Shown here in pieces: positions 54,815 to 63,792 of a stretch of 64,000 bases of DNA (position 1 is its first letter; every line of letters begins with the position of its first letter). The DNA is from Tritonibacter mobilis (GTDB lineage: Bacteria > Pseudomonadota > Alphaproteobacteria > Rhodobacterales > Rhodobacteraceae), in contig NZ_LNWY01000005.1 in assembly GCF_001681715.1 (NCBI RefSeq), positions 372,001 to 436,000 of the forward strand, written 5' to 3'. A program made the translations under genes and the position numbers. The notes under the pieces are model-generated. The model was not told the DNA's origin. It ran no database searches and worked only from the letters and a program-made list of their open reading frames with translations.

Positions 54815-55642
54815 TTAGTCGCGCAGAAGCTCGTTGATACCGGTCTTGGAGCGAGTCTTTTCGTCCACGCGCTTCACGATCACGGCGCAATAGAGATTGA
54901 CGCCATTCTTGGATGGCATGGAACCTGCGACCACGACGGAATAGGGCGGTACTTCGCCGTACATTACTTCGCCGGTTTCGCGGTCAACGATCTTGGTGGA
55001 CTGGCCGATAAAGACCCCCATGCCGAGCACGGAACCTTCGCGCACGATCACACCTTCGACCACTTCAGAACGCGCGCCGATAAAGCAGTTGTCCTCAATG
55101 ATGGTGGGACCAGCCTGCATCGGTTCCAGAACGCCGCCGATACCGACACCGCCAGAGAGGTGCACGCCTTTGCCGATCTGCGCGCAGGAGCCGACTGTGG
55201 CCCAGGTATCAACCATGGTGCCTTCGTCGACATAGGCGCCGAGATTCACGAAAGACGGCATCAGTACCACACCGGGAGCAATATAGGCGGATTTGCGGAC
55301 GATGCAGTTCGGCACCGCGCGGAAGCCTGCGGATTGCCAGTCAGACGCCTCCCAGCCCTTAAACTTGCTGTCGACCTTGTCCCACCAGCCAGAGCCCTGC
55401 GGGCCGCCGGATTGCTCTTCCATGTCTTTCAGACGAAAGCCCAGCAATACGGCTTTTTTTGCCCACTGGTTCACGTGCCAGTCACCGCTGTCCTGTTTTT
55501 CCGCCACACGCAGTTTGCCGCTGTCGAGTGCGGCGAGTGTTGCCTCAATGGCGTCGCGGGTTTCGCCTTTGGTGGCGGGGGTGATGGTGTCACGGGCCTC
55601 CCAGGCGGCCTCGATTGCGGTTTCCAGCTGCGCGTTGGACAT
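54815..55642 (-). CDS. dapD: Tetrahydrodipicolinate N-succinyltransferase
   Basis: DapD transfers succinyl to tetrahydrodipicolinate in lysine/diaminopimelate synthesis, two steps before DapE. The 275-residue protein has an N-terminal helical part and a left-handed beta-helix of hexapeptide repeats, seen in [20 protein letters not shown] and [20 protein letters not shown]. It lies downstream of the hut locus, away from dapE (40261). Confidence 0.97.
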   Translation of the reverse strand: MSNAQLETAIEAAWEARDTITPATKGETRDAIEATLAALDSGKLRVAEKQDSGDWHVNQWAKKAVLLGFRLKDMEEQSGGPQGSGWWDKVDSKFKGWEASDWQSAGFRAVPNCIVRKSAYIAPGVVLMPSFVNLGAYVDEGTMVDTWATVGSCAQIGKGVHLSGGVGIGGVLEPMQAGPTIIEDNCFIGARSEVVEGVIVREGSVLGMGVFIGQSTKIVDRETGEVMYGEVPPYSVVVAGSMPSKNGVNLYCAVIVKRVDEKTRSKTGINELLRD

Positions 55643-55768
55643 GTGTTCCGGCTCCGGGTTTTTGTTGGATTCGGGCGCTTATAGCCGCAAAAGCCAGATG
55701 CGTCATGCCCTGAACACGCCCATACGCGCGGGCGAAGCGGCAGGTAAGCAGATGTGTGGGGGCTATCT

Positions 55769-56368
55769 TTAGCTGACCCGCCGCAGGTGGCGGCGCAGGA
55801 TATCGCAGGCCAGTGTCAAATCCTGTGCCCTGACAGCCTCCAGTAGAGCTGCATGATCGCTGTCTGGGCGCGATACCCAACGGTCACGCCAATAGGCAAA
55901 GAGATGCCGGGCCGCAGTGATATGAAGGTCTTCGATCGATGACAGCAGTCGTGGCATCGCACAAGGCACGAGCAATGCAAAATGAAACCGGCGATTGCAG
56001 CGATCCCAAGTGATCATGTCACGCGCGGCGTCGCAGGCGATGCGGGCTGCGTCCACTTCTGCCAACGTCTGATCATCATGGCGGGGCAGGGCATGCGTCA
56101 GAGCCAGAACCTCCAAGGCAACCCGCATTTCGATCACTTCTCGGATCTCTGTCGGTTCCAGCTCGGTGACACGCATGCCCTTGTGGGGCACTGATTTTGC
56201 AAGCCCTTTTGCTTCCAGTCGCAAGAAAGCTTCGCGTACCGGCACATGGCTCACTTCATAATCGCGCGCGATATGGTCCTGCCGCAGTTTCTCACCCGCG
56301 GGCAGATCGCCGGTCACGATCCGTTCCATCAAGGCGCGAAATATCTTGTCGACTGCGGTTTCACTCAT
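55769..56368 (-). CDS. GntR-family regulator with FCD domain
   Basis: The 199-residue protein is taken from the ATG at 56368. It has a winged helix (RIVTGDLPAGEKLRQDHIAR, then HVPVREAFLRLEAKGL) and an FCD effector domain with DAARDMITWDRCNRRFHFAL. It lies 48 bases after a threonine-dehydratase-like gene transcribed in the same direction, so it may regulate that enzyme. Ligand unknown. Confidence 0.9.
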   Translation of the reverse strand: MSETAVDKIFRALMERIVTGDLPAGEKLRQDHIARDYEVSHVPVREAFLRLEAKGLAKSVPHKGMRVTELEPTEIREVIEMRVALEVLALTHALPRHDDQTLAEVDAARIACDAARDMITWDRCNRRFHFALLVPCAMPRLLSSIEDLHITAARHLFAYWRDRWVSRPDSDHAALLEAVRAQDLTLACDILRRHLRRVS

Positions 56369-56416
56369 GTCCGTTCGATAGGGGGCGATGACCAATGCCG
56401 CAAGACTTTCCGGCCC

Positions 56417-57370
56417 TTAGGTGAAGGAGACATCAAGTTGTGTGGCGGGATCGCTTAGGGGTTCAGGGTCAATATTGCCACCGCACAAGAGCACCGCGAC
56501 TTTTTCACCACGTGCGGGCAGATACGCGCCGCACATCAATGCGGCCAGAGCCGTGGCCCCTGCAGGCTCCACCAGCAGGCGATGATCGCGCCAGAGCGCA
56601 TGTTGTGCCGCTTCAATGGCGGCATCCGGAACAATTACGCTAGGCGTGCGCGCGTTGTGAGCAAGATCAAAACAGATATCGCCGATCCGCCGAGCGCCCA
56701 GCGCATTGGCGGCAATACCACTAACATCAACATTTGTGGGCTTACCTGCCATCAGGGCTGCTTTTAGTGCGCAGGACGTAGCAGGTTCCACCGCAACCAC
56801 TTTGCGACGGTTCTCAAACCACCCCAATGCGCCTCCAATGAGACCGCCGCCACCAACCGCGATCAGCACGGTGTCTGCATCTAGCCCTTGCTCTTCCCAT
56901 TCCGCAAAAAGAGTACCCTGTCCCGCGACCGTCGCGGGCGCATCATAAGCATGGATCTGCATGGCACCTGTCTGCAATTCCCAATCCTGTGCGGCCTCCA
57001 GCGCATTTGCATAGGCTCCGGGAACAACCTCCAGATCCGCACCTGTCGAGCGGATCAGGTCGATCTTTGTCTGTCCGGCAATTTCCGGCACGTAGATCTT
57101 GGCATTGTGCCCTAATGCCCGCGCAGCAAAGGCGACGGCCGCGCCATGATTGCCGCCAGATGCTGCAACCAGACCGGCCTCGGGGACGGGATTTGACAGC
57201 AACGTATTGAATGCGCCGCGTGCCTTAAAGCTGCCCGCATGTTGAAGATGTTCGAGCTTCAACTCTACCGGAAAGGCGAGGCCGAAGCTCTGCACCGAGA
57301 CGGTTGGGGTTTCCACCACATGCGCGGCAATTCTGTTGTGCGCGCCGGAAATCTGGGTTGTCCAATCCAT
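56417..57370 (-). CDS. PLP-dependent threonine/serine dehydratase family protein
   Basis: The 317-residue protein has the PLP lysine in HAGSFKARGAFNTLL (about residues 43-57), the SGGNHGAAVAFAARALG phosphate-contact loop and the glycine-rich VLIAVGGGGLIGGALGWF. It matches the single-domain catabolic threonine dehydratase or serine/hydroxyaspartate dehydratase group. I started at the ATG at 57370; upstream codons lack a ribosome site. A GntR regulator follows. Confidence 0.88.
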   Translation of the reverse strand: MDWTTQISGAHNRIAAHVVETPTVSVQSFGLAFPVELKLEHLQHAGSFKARGAFNTLLSNPVPEAGLVAASGGNHGAAVAFAARALGHNAKIYVPEIAGQTKIDLIRSTGADLEVVPGAYANALEAAQDWELQTGAMQIHAYDAPATVAGQGTLFAEWEEQGLDADTVLIAVGGGGLIGGALGWFENRRKVVAVEPATSCALKAALMAGKPTNVDVSGIAANALGARRIGDICFDLAHNARTPSVIVPDAAIEAAQHALWRDHRLLVEPAGATALAALMCGAYLPARGEKVAVLLCGGNIDPEPLSDPATQLDVSFT

Positions 57371-57526
57371 CGTCGTACCTCGTCTCAGTGCGTTTGCGGC
57401 GAACCCTAGGGAAATGCTCGCAGGAGGCAAGGGGATAGATGACAGGATTTGAGCGCTGGCCTGAGCAAGGCGCTCGGGCTATGACAGGGTCTGACCTTTT
57501 GGATCAAAGAACAGGCAAGATTTGAT

Positions 57527-58375
57527 ATGAGTGACGACCGCAATAGCCGTTTCCCCGATGCCCGCGCAGACCGTAGCCGCGCCGAACATGTACCCGTTAC
57601 GCCGCAGACCCAGTCGCCAGTCTATCAGCTAGCCTTCGCGGATGAGGGTTTTTTGTGCCGTGAGGAACTGCGCCCAGTGCGGTTGCAGTTGGAACTGTTG
57701 AAGCCGCAGCTGATGCTTGATGAAAAAGGCATCGAGAGCACCGTCGTGATGTTCGGCGGCGCTCGCATACCGGCCCCTCGCGACAAGGATAAGGCGCGTA
57801 CTCAGACGCTCGCGGATCTTAGTCATTTCTATGATGAGGCACGCGAGTTCGCGCGCAAGATGACCGAGAAGTCCAAGGCTTCTGGCGGGCGTCGTCATGT
57901 TGTTGTGACAGGGGGCGGACCCGGTGTGATGGAGGCTGGAAACCGTGGCGCGGTAGATGCCGAAGGTGAATCCATCGGGCTCAATATCGTGTTGCCACAC
58001 GAGCAGGCTCCGAATGAATTTGTCACACCTGAACTTTGCTTCAACTTCCACTATTTTGCGATCCGCAAGATGCATTTCCTGATGCGGGCGGAGGCGATCT
58101 GCGTCTTTCCGGGTGGATTTGGCACCCTAGATGAGCTGTTTGAGGCGCTGACGCTGATCCAGACCGGTCGCATGGAACCGGTGCCGTTCCTGCTCTTTGG
58201 TCGCAGTTTCTGGGAGAAGATCATCAATTGGGAGGCGCTGGCGGATGCGGGCACTATCTCCGAGCAGGATCTTGATCTGTTTAAATTTGTCGAAAGTGCA
58301 GATGAGGCGATTGAGGCGATTGATGCATGGAACCCGGTCCCTGCACGTCAAAACTTGCCCGGTCGCGAGCGCTAA
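57527..58375 (+). CDS. LOG-family protein (nucleotide 5'-monophosphate nucleosidase type)
   Basis: The 282-residue protein has the Rossmann-like LOG fold: VVMFGGARIPAP, VVTGGGPGVMEAGNRGAVDA (catalytic-site PGGxGTxxE partner) and the signature VFPGGFGTLDELFEALTLIQ near residue 190. The family includes phosphoribohydrolases that release the base from nucleoside monophosphates, among them cytokinin-activating enzymes in plants. The substrate here is inferred from the fold only. Confidence 0.9.
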   Translation: MSDDRNSRFPDARADRSRAEHVPVTPQTQSPVYQLAFADEGFLCREELRPVRLQLELLKPQLMLDEKGIESTVVMFGGARIPAPRDKDKARTQTLADLSHFYDEAREFARKMTEKSKASGGRRHVVVTGGGPGVMEAGNRGAVDAEGESIGLNIVLPHEQAPNEFVTPELCFNFHYFAIRKMHFLMRAEAICVFPGGFGTLDELFEALTLIQTGRMEPVPFLLFGRSFWEKIINWEALADAGTISEQDLDLFKFVESADEAIEAIDAWNPVPARQNLPGRER

Positions 58376-58423
58376 GCGTCACCGCTATACCTGAAATTTG
58401 GTCGCAAGAGCAGCGACAGACGA

Positions 58424-58475
58424 CCGCGCGCCGGGCCCATGGGGCCCGGCGCGCGGGTCCGCCCGAAAGGGCGGA
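58424..58475. repeat. Compound GC-rich hairpin element, copy 2
   Basis: A perfect 15-base stem (58424-58438 with 58442-58456, loop ATG) is followed at once by TCCGCCC-GAAA-GGGCGGA (58458-58475). It lies 48 bases past the LOG gene stop and resembles the element at 37351 in layout: a long GC stem then a short TCCGC hairpin. Confidence 0.6.
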
Positions 58476-58579
58476 AACCTATGGCCAAAAGTCGTTTTCC
58501 CTTGTGGGTGGGATGGGAACGTTTGTGGGAACGTCGGGAGCGCGTTAGACCATAAGAATTTGGAAAACCTGACGACCGA

Positions 58580-58786
58580 TCAGTTCATATCCGCAGGCAA
58601 AATACCGACGGCTTCACCGCGCGGCAGACGTGTCAGCACCTGTGCACCGTCTTCGTCGCGGATGGCATATCCATAGCCACGCAGGCGAAATTGCCATTCA
58701 CGCGGGCTCAGTGCTTTACGCCGTTCCTCACGCACCAACGAGAGAATACCATCATCCATTTGCGCGATCTGCTGTCCAATCATCAT
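58580..58786 (-). CDS. Small hypothetical protein
   Basis: A 68-residue protein (start at the ATG at 58786, or 58783) reads MMIGQQIAQMDDGILSLVRE and continues with a basic, aromatic part (EWQFRLRGYGYAIRDEDG) and a short hydrophobic end. It has no signal peptide. I do not recognise a family. It precedes rlmN's downstream side and is separated from it by a hairpin at 58896-58921. Confidence 0.55.
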   Translation of the reverse strand: MMIGQQIAQMDDGILSLVREERRKALSPREWQFRLRGYGYAIRDEDGAQVLTRLPRGEAVGILPADMN

Positions 58787-58895
58787 TCTGCCCTTTGCTC
58801 TATTTGCTGTCCGGAGATTGTTTCCGTGTACTGTTTCTGATTCTGAGACTGTCGGCCTCAGGTGGCGCAAATTTTGCTAAAATTGGGAAAGAATA

Positions 58896-58921
58896 AGGCG
58901 CTACGATTATTCGCAGCGCCT
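58896..58921 (-). terminator. Stem-loop after rlmN
   Basis: On the minus strand AGGCGCT and AGCGCCT (58896-58902 and 58915-58921) form a seven-base stem with a 12-base loop, followed by TTATTCTTT. It is about 30 bases past the rlmN stop. Confidence 0.6.
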
Positions 58922-58949
58922 CGAAGGATCTCAGTTGTGTTGGCAAGGC

Positions 58950-60143
58950 TCAGCTTTGGCCCATGCCCGCCTCGGCTTCGATCTGTTTACGACTCTTGCG
59001 AGCGCGTTCGGTGGCGGATTTCAACTGACCGCAGGCCGCCATGATGTCATCACCACGCGTCTTGCGGATCGGTGAGGCGTAACCGGCCTGATAGATGATG
59101 TTCGCGAAGGCCCGGATACGGTTGTTTGACGACCGTTTGTAGGGCGCTCCGGGCCACTCATTGAAGGGAATGAGGTTGATCTTTGCCGGGATGTTGTAGC
59201 GTTTGATATGCTCCAACAGCCGGTGCGCATCCTCATCAGAGTCATTCACCCCATCCAGCATCACATACTCAAAGGTGATCCGCTCGGAGTTCGACACTTT
59301 GGGATAATTCGCCAAGGACTGCAAAAGCTCATCAATGTTCCAGCGCCGGTTGATTGGCACCAGCACATCGCGCACCTCATCGGTGGTGGCGTGGAACGAG
59401 ATCGCCAACAAGCAGCCAATCTCTTCCGCGGTACGGGCGATTTCGGGCACCACGCCTGAGGTCGACAGGGTAATGCGACGGCGTGACAGCGATATCCCTT
59501 CGGGGTCCATCGCAATCTTCATCGCATCACGCACGTTTTCAAAATTATAGAGAGGCTCGCCCATGCCCATCAGCACAATGTTGGACAACAGACGAGTCTC
59601 GTCTTTGGGCGCGCCGGGCGTCGGCCATTCCTCCAGATCATCACGCGCCATCATCACCTGACCGATGATCTCAGCGGGCGTCAGATTGCGCACCAGCTTC
59701 TGGGTGCCAGTGTGACAGAAGGAACAGGTCAGCGTACATCCCACCTGCGACGAAATACACAGCGTCCCGCGATCATCTTCTGGGATGTAGACCACTTCGA
59801 CCTCATGGCCGCCATTGATCCGCACCAGATATTTTCGGGTGCCATCGGTTGAGACTTGTTTGGACACAACCTCAGGAATGCGGATCTCGAATGTTTCCTC
59901 AAGCTGGGCGCGATACGCCTTGGCGAGGTTGGTCATCTCAGAGAAATCACGCACGCCCCACTGATAAATCCACTGCCAGATCTGTCCGACCCGCATCTTC
60001 GCCTGTTTTTCCGGCGTGCCATGCTCCATCAGCACTTCCCGCATGCGGTCACGGGTCAGGCCGACAAGGTTTATCTTGCCACCTTCCGGCTCCTTGCGAG
60101 GCAGGGTCAGAACATCTTGGGTGATCGGCGCTGAGGCTGTCAT
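58950..60143 (-). CDS. rlmN: 23S rRNA/tRNA adenine-C2 methyltransferase RlmN
   Basis: RlmN is a radical-SAM enzyme that methylates A2503 of 23S rRNA and A37 of some tRNAs. From the ATG at 60143 the protein is 397 residues, with the iron-sulfur Cys triad C136-x3-C140-x2-C143 in [12 protein letters not shown], and [17 protein letters not shown] and [19 protein letters not shown] downstream. A nine-codon TTG extension (60170) is less likely. No operon partner. Confidence 0.96.
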   Translation of the reverse strand: MTASAPITQDVLTLPRKEPEGGKINLVGLTRDRMREVLMEHGTPEKQAKMRVGQIWQWIYQWGVRDFSEMTNLAKAYRAQLEETFEIRIPEVVSKQVSTDGTRKYLVRINGGHEVEVVYIPEDDRGTLCISSQVGCTLTCSFCHTGTQKLVRNLTPAEIIGQVMMARDDLEEWPTPGAPKDETRLLSNIVLMGMGEPLYNFENVRDAMKIAMDPEGISLSRRRITLSTSGVVPEIARTAEEIGCLLAISFHATTDEVRDVLVPINRRWNIDELLQSLANYPKVSNSERITFEYVMLDGVNDSDEDAHRLLEHIKRYNIPAKINLIPFNEWPGAPYKRSSNNRIRAFANIIYQAGYASPIRKTRGDDIMAACGQLKSATERARKSRKQIEAEAGMGQS

Positions 60144-60316
60144 GAGACGGGTCTCGCTGGCTTGTGTCAAAACGGGGCTGGATGCGGCTCTATATAGGAG
60201 ATCGGCCCAAGATCAAAAGGATTCTCGTTCAACCCTGCTATGCATGGGGCAACAGGCACGTATCTCTTCTAACCCAAAATATCCCGGAGCGCGAGGCAGC
60301 GCCTCGCAAAAGAAAA

Positions 60317-60338
60317 CGGCGAAGCCCGCGCTTCGCCG
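60317..60338 (-). terminator. Terminator of the IalB-like gene
   Basis: On the minus strand CGGCGAAGC-GCGG-GCTTCGCCG is followed by TTTTCTTTT. It lies 28 bases past the IalB-like stop. Confidence 0.85.
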
Positions 60339-60366
60339 CCTCATGTAGGTGTTGATCGCTTGCGCC

Positions 60367-60900
60367 TCAGCCGGAACAGCGCTTTTCTGCGTCTTCAATC
60401 GCTGCAGTGAAGCCAAGCAAAGAGAAGGTATCTTTGGTTTGCGTCCCCCGCGAGGATCGTGCGGTTAGCGATGCATCTGATCCCCGCTTCATCGCGGTGA
60501 TGATCTTGGCATCATCGGTCGGCGTTGCAGGCCATGCCCATTCCCCTTCGGTGAACAGCTCAAATTCGGAATCACCGATTTTCATATTCACCGTAGAACC
60601 GGGGGCGAAAGGATAGCCTCCGGTAAAGGTAACCTGACCTTTGTTGCCGCCATCCGGGCGATAAAACACAAACAGTCGAATTTCACTGCGACGCACGGCG
60701 ACCACGCGGCCATCGCGGGTGTTTACCGTTTCTTTCGGTGCCGAGACGCCTATGCACTCGCGCGGAGAGGTCTCTTCAAAGACGCTCCAATCCACATGCG
60801 CACCCACGCGGTTATCTGTCGTTGCTTGCTGTGCGCTTGCGGTGGTGGCCATGCCAGCCAGCATAAGCGCGCCTGCTAAGCGACGGAGTTTCAATGCCAT
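60367..60900 (-). CDS. Invasion-associated locus B (IalB) family protein
   Basis: The 177-residue precursor starts at 60900 after GGAGG and has a signal peptide (LRRLAGALMLAGMATTASA). The mature part is beta-rich: WSVFEETSPRECIGVSAPKE, VRRSEIRLFVFYRP and the C-terminal FSLLGFTAAIEDAEKRC. IalB-like proteins are periplasmic or outer-membrane proteins of alphaproteobacteria, first named in Bartonella; the role in free-living species is not established. Confidence 0.85.
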   Translation of the reverse strand: MALKLRRLAGALMLAGMATTASAQQATTDNRVGAHVDWSVFEETSPRECIGVSAPKETVNTRDGRVVAVRRSEIRLFVFYRPDGGNKGQVTFTGGYPFAPGSTVNMKIGDSEFELFTEGEWAWPATPTDDAKIITAMKRGSDASLTARSSRGTQTKDTFSLLGFTAAIEDAEKRCSG

Positions 60901-61127
60901 ACGTCCCGCCTCCAAGACTGTCTTCCTCAATTGTCTCCGGGCCTTGTGTGCGGTGTTTTGCACACCGTCTGTGCCCATGCCTCATGATCCTTGACACAAG
61001 CATATTAGCGGAACGAGGGCCATGCGCAATTGCTGGGTTTGGCAGGTTTTTGCCGCCTTTTCCTTGAAAAGCCGGGGTTTTGAATGTCTGCTGCGATTAA
61101 AATTCCTAAAAACAAAGAGCCAAGCCT

Positions 61128-62135
61128 ATGACCAGCCCGATCGCCCCTGCACCTTTTACCGAAATTTGGCGGGGTAGCCTGCTCGAAAGCCAGCACCTCG
61201 GCCATGCCGTGATCTGCAACGGCAAAGGGGAGGTTGTGCGCGTTTGGGGCAACCCGGAACAGGTGATCTATCCACGCAGTTCCTGCAAAATGGTACAGGC
61301 ACTTCCGCTTTTGACCTCGGGGGCTGCGGCGCGCTACGGGTTGACGCGCGAGCAGCTCGCGCTGGCTTGTGCCTCTCATAACGGCGCGCGCATCCACATT
61401 GACCGGGTCAGCAATTGGCTTGAACAATTGGACCTCAGTGAGGGTGACCTGCGTTGTGGCGCACAGAAACCGCGTGATAGTGAAGTGCTGCATAGTCTTA
61501 TCAAACATGACGACAGCCCGTGCCAAATCCACAACAACTGCTCGGGGAAGCACGCAGGTTTCCTAACGCTCTCTCAGCACTTGGGAGCGGGATCTGAGTA
61601 TGTGGAGATCGACCACCCGGTACAGCAGGCCTGCCAAGAGGCGTTTGAAGAAGCCACCGGCGAGACCAGCCCCACATATGGCATAGACGGGTGCTCTGCG
61701 CCTAATTTTGCATGCAGCATTACAGGACTTGCGCGCGCCATGGGCTGGTTTGCTTCGGCACATACCCGCAACGGGCGCGCTGATGATGCGGCGGTACAGT
61801 TGCGCGAAGCCATGGCACTGCATCCGGAGTTGGTGGCTGGCGAAGGTCGCGCCTGCACGGCCTTGATGCGGGATATGGGCGGTAAGGTCTCCGTAAAAAC
61901 AGGGGCGGAGGGCGTGTTTGTTGCCATCCTCCCCGAGCAAGAGCTGGGGATTGCACTGAAAGTCGTGGATGGCACCACGCGCGCGGCTGAGAACGCGATC
62001 ACAACCCTACTGGTGAGCCTTGGCGCGCTCGATGGCAACAGCCCCTCGGCGAAGTCCTATATGAGTGCGCCAATTACCAATTGGAACGGCATCCACTGTG
62101 GGGAAATGCGACCCGCCGCTGGCCTGCAGTTCTAA
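61128..62135 (+). CDS. Asparaginase, bacterial asparaginase II (AnsA-like PF06089) type
   Basis: The 335-residue protein belongs to the rhizobial-type asparaginase II family: ESQHLGHAVICNGKGEVV, YPRSSCKMVQALPLL, CASHNGARIHIDRV, NNCSGKHAGFL and GIDGCSAPNFA are the conserved serine-hydrolase-like blocks. It should hydrolyse asparagine to aspartate and ammonia in the cytoplasm. No clear regulator adjacent; the 130-base gap upstream shows no obvious motif. Confidence 0.9.
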   Translation: MTSPIAPAPFTEIWRGSLLESQHLGHAVICNGKGEVVRVWGNPEQVIYPRSSCKMVQALPLLTSGAAARYGLTREQLALACASHNGARIHIDRVSNWLEQLDLSEGDLRCGAQKPRDSEVLHSLIKHDDSPCQIHNNCSGKHAGFLTLSQHLGAGSEYVEIDHPVQQACQEAFEEATGETSPTYGIDGCSAPNFACSITGLARAMGWFASAHTRNGRADDAAVQLREAMALHPELVAGEGRACTALMRDMGGKVSVKTGAEGVFVAILPEQELGIALKVVDGTTRAAENAITTLLVSLGALDGNSPSAKSYMSAPITNWNGIHCGEMRPAAGLQF

Positions 62136-62153
62136 CTGTCCAGATTTTGCAGG

Positions 62154-62912
62154 TTACAGAAGATCCCAGATCAGTTTCAGGGCAAGGGTGACGGTCGTCA
62201 GAACCAACAGCGGCTTGATCACCTTTGCCCCCTGTTTTTGGGCAAGTCCCGCTCCAACTCGCGCACCTGCGATCTGAGCAAGACCCATGGCGAGGCCGGT
62301 GAACCACCACGGTGTTGCCACAACCGCAAAAGCCGCCAGTGCGCCCGCGTTTGATGCGAAGTTCAACAGCTTTGTGTGCGCGGTCGCCTTGAGCACTCCG
62401 TAGCCTGCAAGCCCCACAAAGGCGAGCATATAGAAACTGCCCGCACCGGGACCGAGCAAACCGTCATAGGCTGCACAGAGGGGCACCAGGGTGGCCGCAA
62501 AGACTGCAGGCGACAAACGGCGTGCGCGGTCCACATCGTTCAGCCCCTTCTTGGTGGCAAAAAACACTGCGATTCCGATCAAAAGGACCGGCAGGGCATA
62601 GCGGATCAGATCGACCGGCAGCACCGACACCAAAAGCGCCCCGCCGATGGAGGCGAAAAACGCGATTACCGCAGGTTTCCATTGTGTACCAAGGTCCACA
62701 TGGCCGCCGCGGGCATAGGTGATCGCCGCCGTGGCCGCGCCAAACAGCCCCTGGATCTTGTTGGTTGCAAGCGCCGTGACCGGGTTGGCGCCTGCAATGA
62801 GCAGGACGGGCACTGTGATGAGCCCGCCGCCACCGGCGACCGCGTCAATAAAACCAGCGGCAAAGCCCGCTGCCATCAACAGCAGCAGCACCTCGAAGGT
62901 GACTTCGAACAT
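62154..62912 (-). CDS. TSUP (TauE/SafE) family membrane permease
   Basis: The 252-residue protein is mostly hydrophobic, with about eight membrane segments and the family motif FAAGFIDAVAGGGGLITVPVLL near the N-terminus plus a related GLLGPGAGSFYMLAFVGLAGYG in the middle. TSUP proteins export or import sulfonates and other sulfur or organic anions; the substrate is open. It lies four bases downstream of serB on the same strand. Confidence 0.9.
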   Translation of the reverse strand: MFEVTFEVLLLLMAAGFAAGFIDAVAGGGGLITVPVLLIAGANPVTALATNKIQGLFGAATAAITYARGGHVDLGTQWKPAVIAFFASIGGALLVSVLPVDLIRYALPVLLIGIAVFFATKKGLNDVDRARRLSPAVFAATLVPLCAAYDGLLGPGAGSFYMLAFVGLAGYGVLKATAHTKLLNFASNAGALAAFAVVATPWWFTGLAMGLAQIAGARVGAGLAQKQGAKVIKPLLVLTTVTLALKLIWDLL

Positions 62913-62916
62913 TTAA

Positions 62917-63792
62917 TTATCCTTTGAAATCGTCCCGGCTGTAGCCCTGCACATACAAAAGAGCCGTCAGATCGCCGTGATTGATGCGGATGTTGCACTC
63001 TGCCGCGACCGAGGGTTTGGCGTGCAGCGCCACGCCAGCCCCCGCACGGGTCAACATGCCAAGATCATTGGCCCCATCACCAACCGCAATCACGTCTGCC
63101 TCAGAAATACCAAGGCGCGCAGTGATTTGTTCCAGCGCTTCGACCTTGGCCTCGCGGCCAAGAATCGGGTGGCCCACCTCGCCTGTCAGCGTGCCCTCTG
63201 CGACGATCAGAGTATTGGCGCGGTTTTCGTCAAATCCCAGTTCCGCCGCGACACGCGCGGTAAAGGCGGTAAATCCCCCAGAAACCAGCGCCGCATATGC
63301 CCCATCGGCTTTCATCGTCGCCAAGAGTGCGCGGCCCCCCGGCATAAAGGTGATGCGGTTGTCCAGAACCTCAGAGATCACAGATTCGGAAAGGCCCTTG
63401 AGCAATCCCACACGCTCGGTCAGCGCGCCCTCGAAATCCAATTCGCCATTCATCGCGCGGGCGGTGATGTCTTTGACCCGTGCGCCAACACCGGCTTCAT
63501 CCGCCAGCTCGTCGATGCACTCCTGCTGGATCATGGTCGAGTCCATGTCTGCCAGAAGCATCTTCTTGCGCCGTCCCTCAGTGAATTGCAGCACCAGATC
63601 GACGCTCATGCCTTGCAGATCGTTCCAGACCTCCCATTGATTGTCGGGAAGCGCTTCCAGCGTGAACTCCGCCGCAATGCCGGGGTTCAGCCAATGGGCC
63701 TTACCCCCGCCCCAAGCGTTCCTCAGCGACTCGACGAGTGAAGGTTCCAGCGTCGGATTGGCAGGGTTCACGAGCAGGGTGGCGACATGCAT
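62917..63792 (-). CDS. serB: Phosphoserine phosphatase SerB
   Basis: SerB is the last step of serine synthesis. The 291-residue HAD hydrolase has the nucleophile motif LLADMDSTMIQQECIDELAD (Asp82, Asp84), SGGFTAFTARVA and the metal-binding VIAVGDGANDLGML. The N-terminal ACT-like extension is short. In related bacteria serB is divergent from serC and serA, which should lie beyond the right edge. Confidence 0.95.
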   Translation of the reverse strand: MHVATLLVNPANPTLEPSLVESLRNAWGGGKAHWLNPGIAAEFTLEALPDNQWEVWNDLQGMSVDLVLQFTEGRRKKMLLADMDSTMIQQECIDELADEAGVGARVKDITARAMNGELDFEGALTERVGLLKGLSESVISEVLDNRITFMPGGRALLATMKADGAYAALVSGGFTAFTARVAAELGFDENRANTLIVAEGTLTGEVGHPILGREAKVEALEQITARLGISEADVIAVGDGANDLGMLTRAGAGVALHAKPSVAAECNIRINHGDLTALLYVQGYSRDDFKG

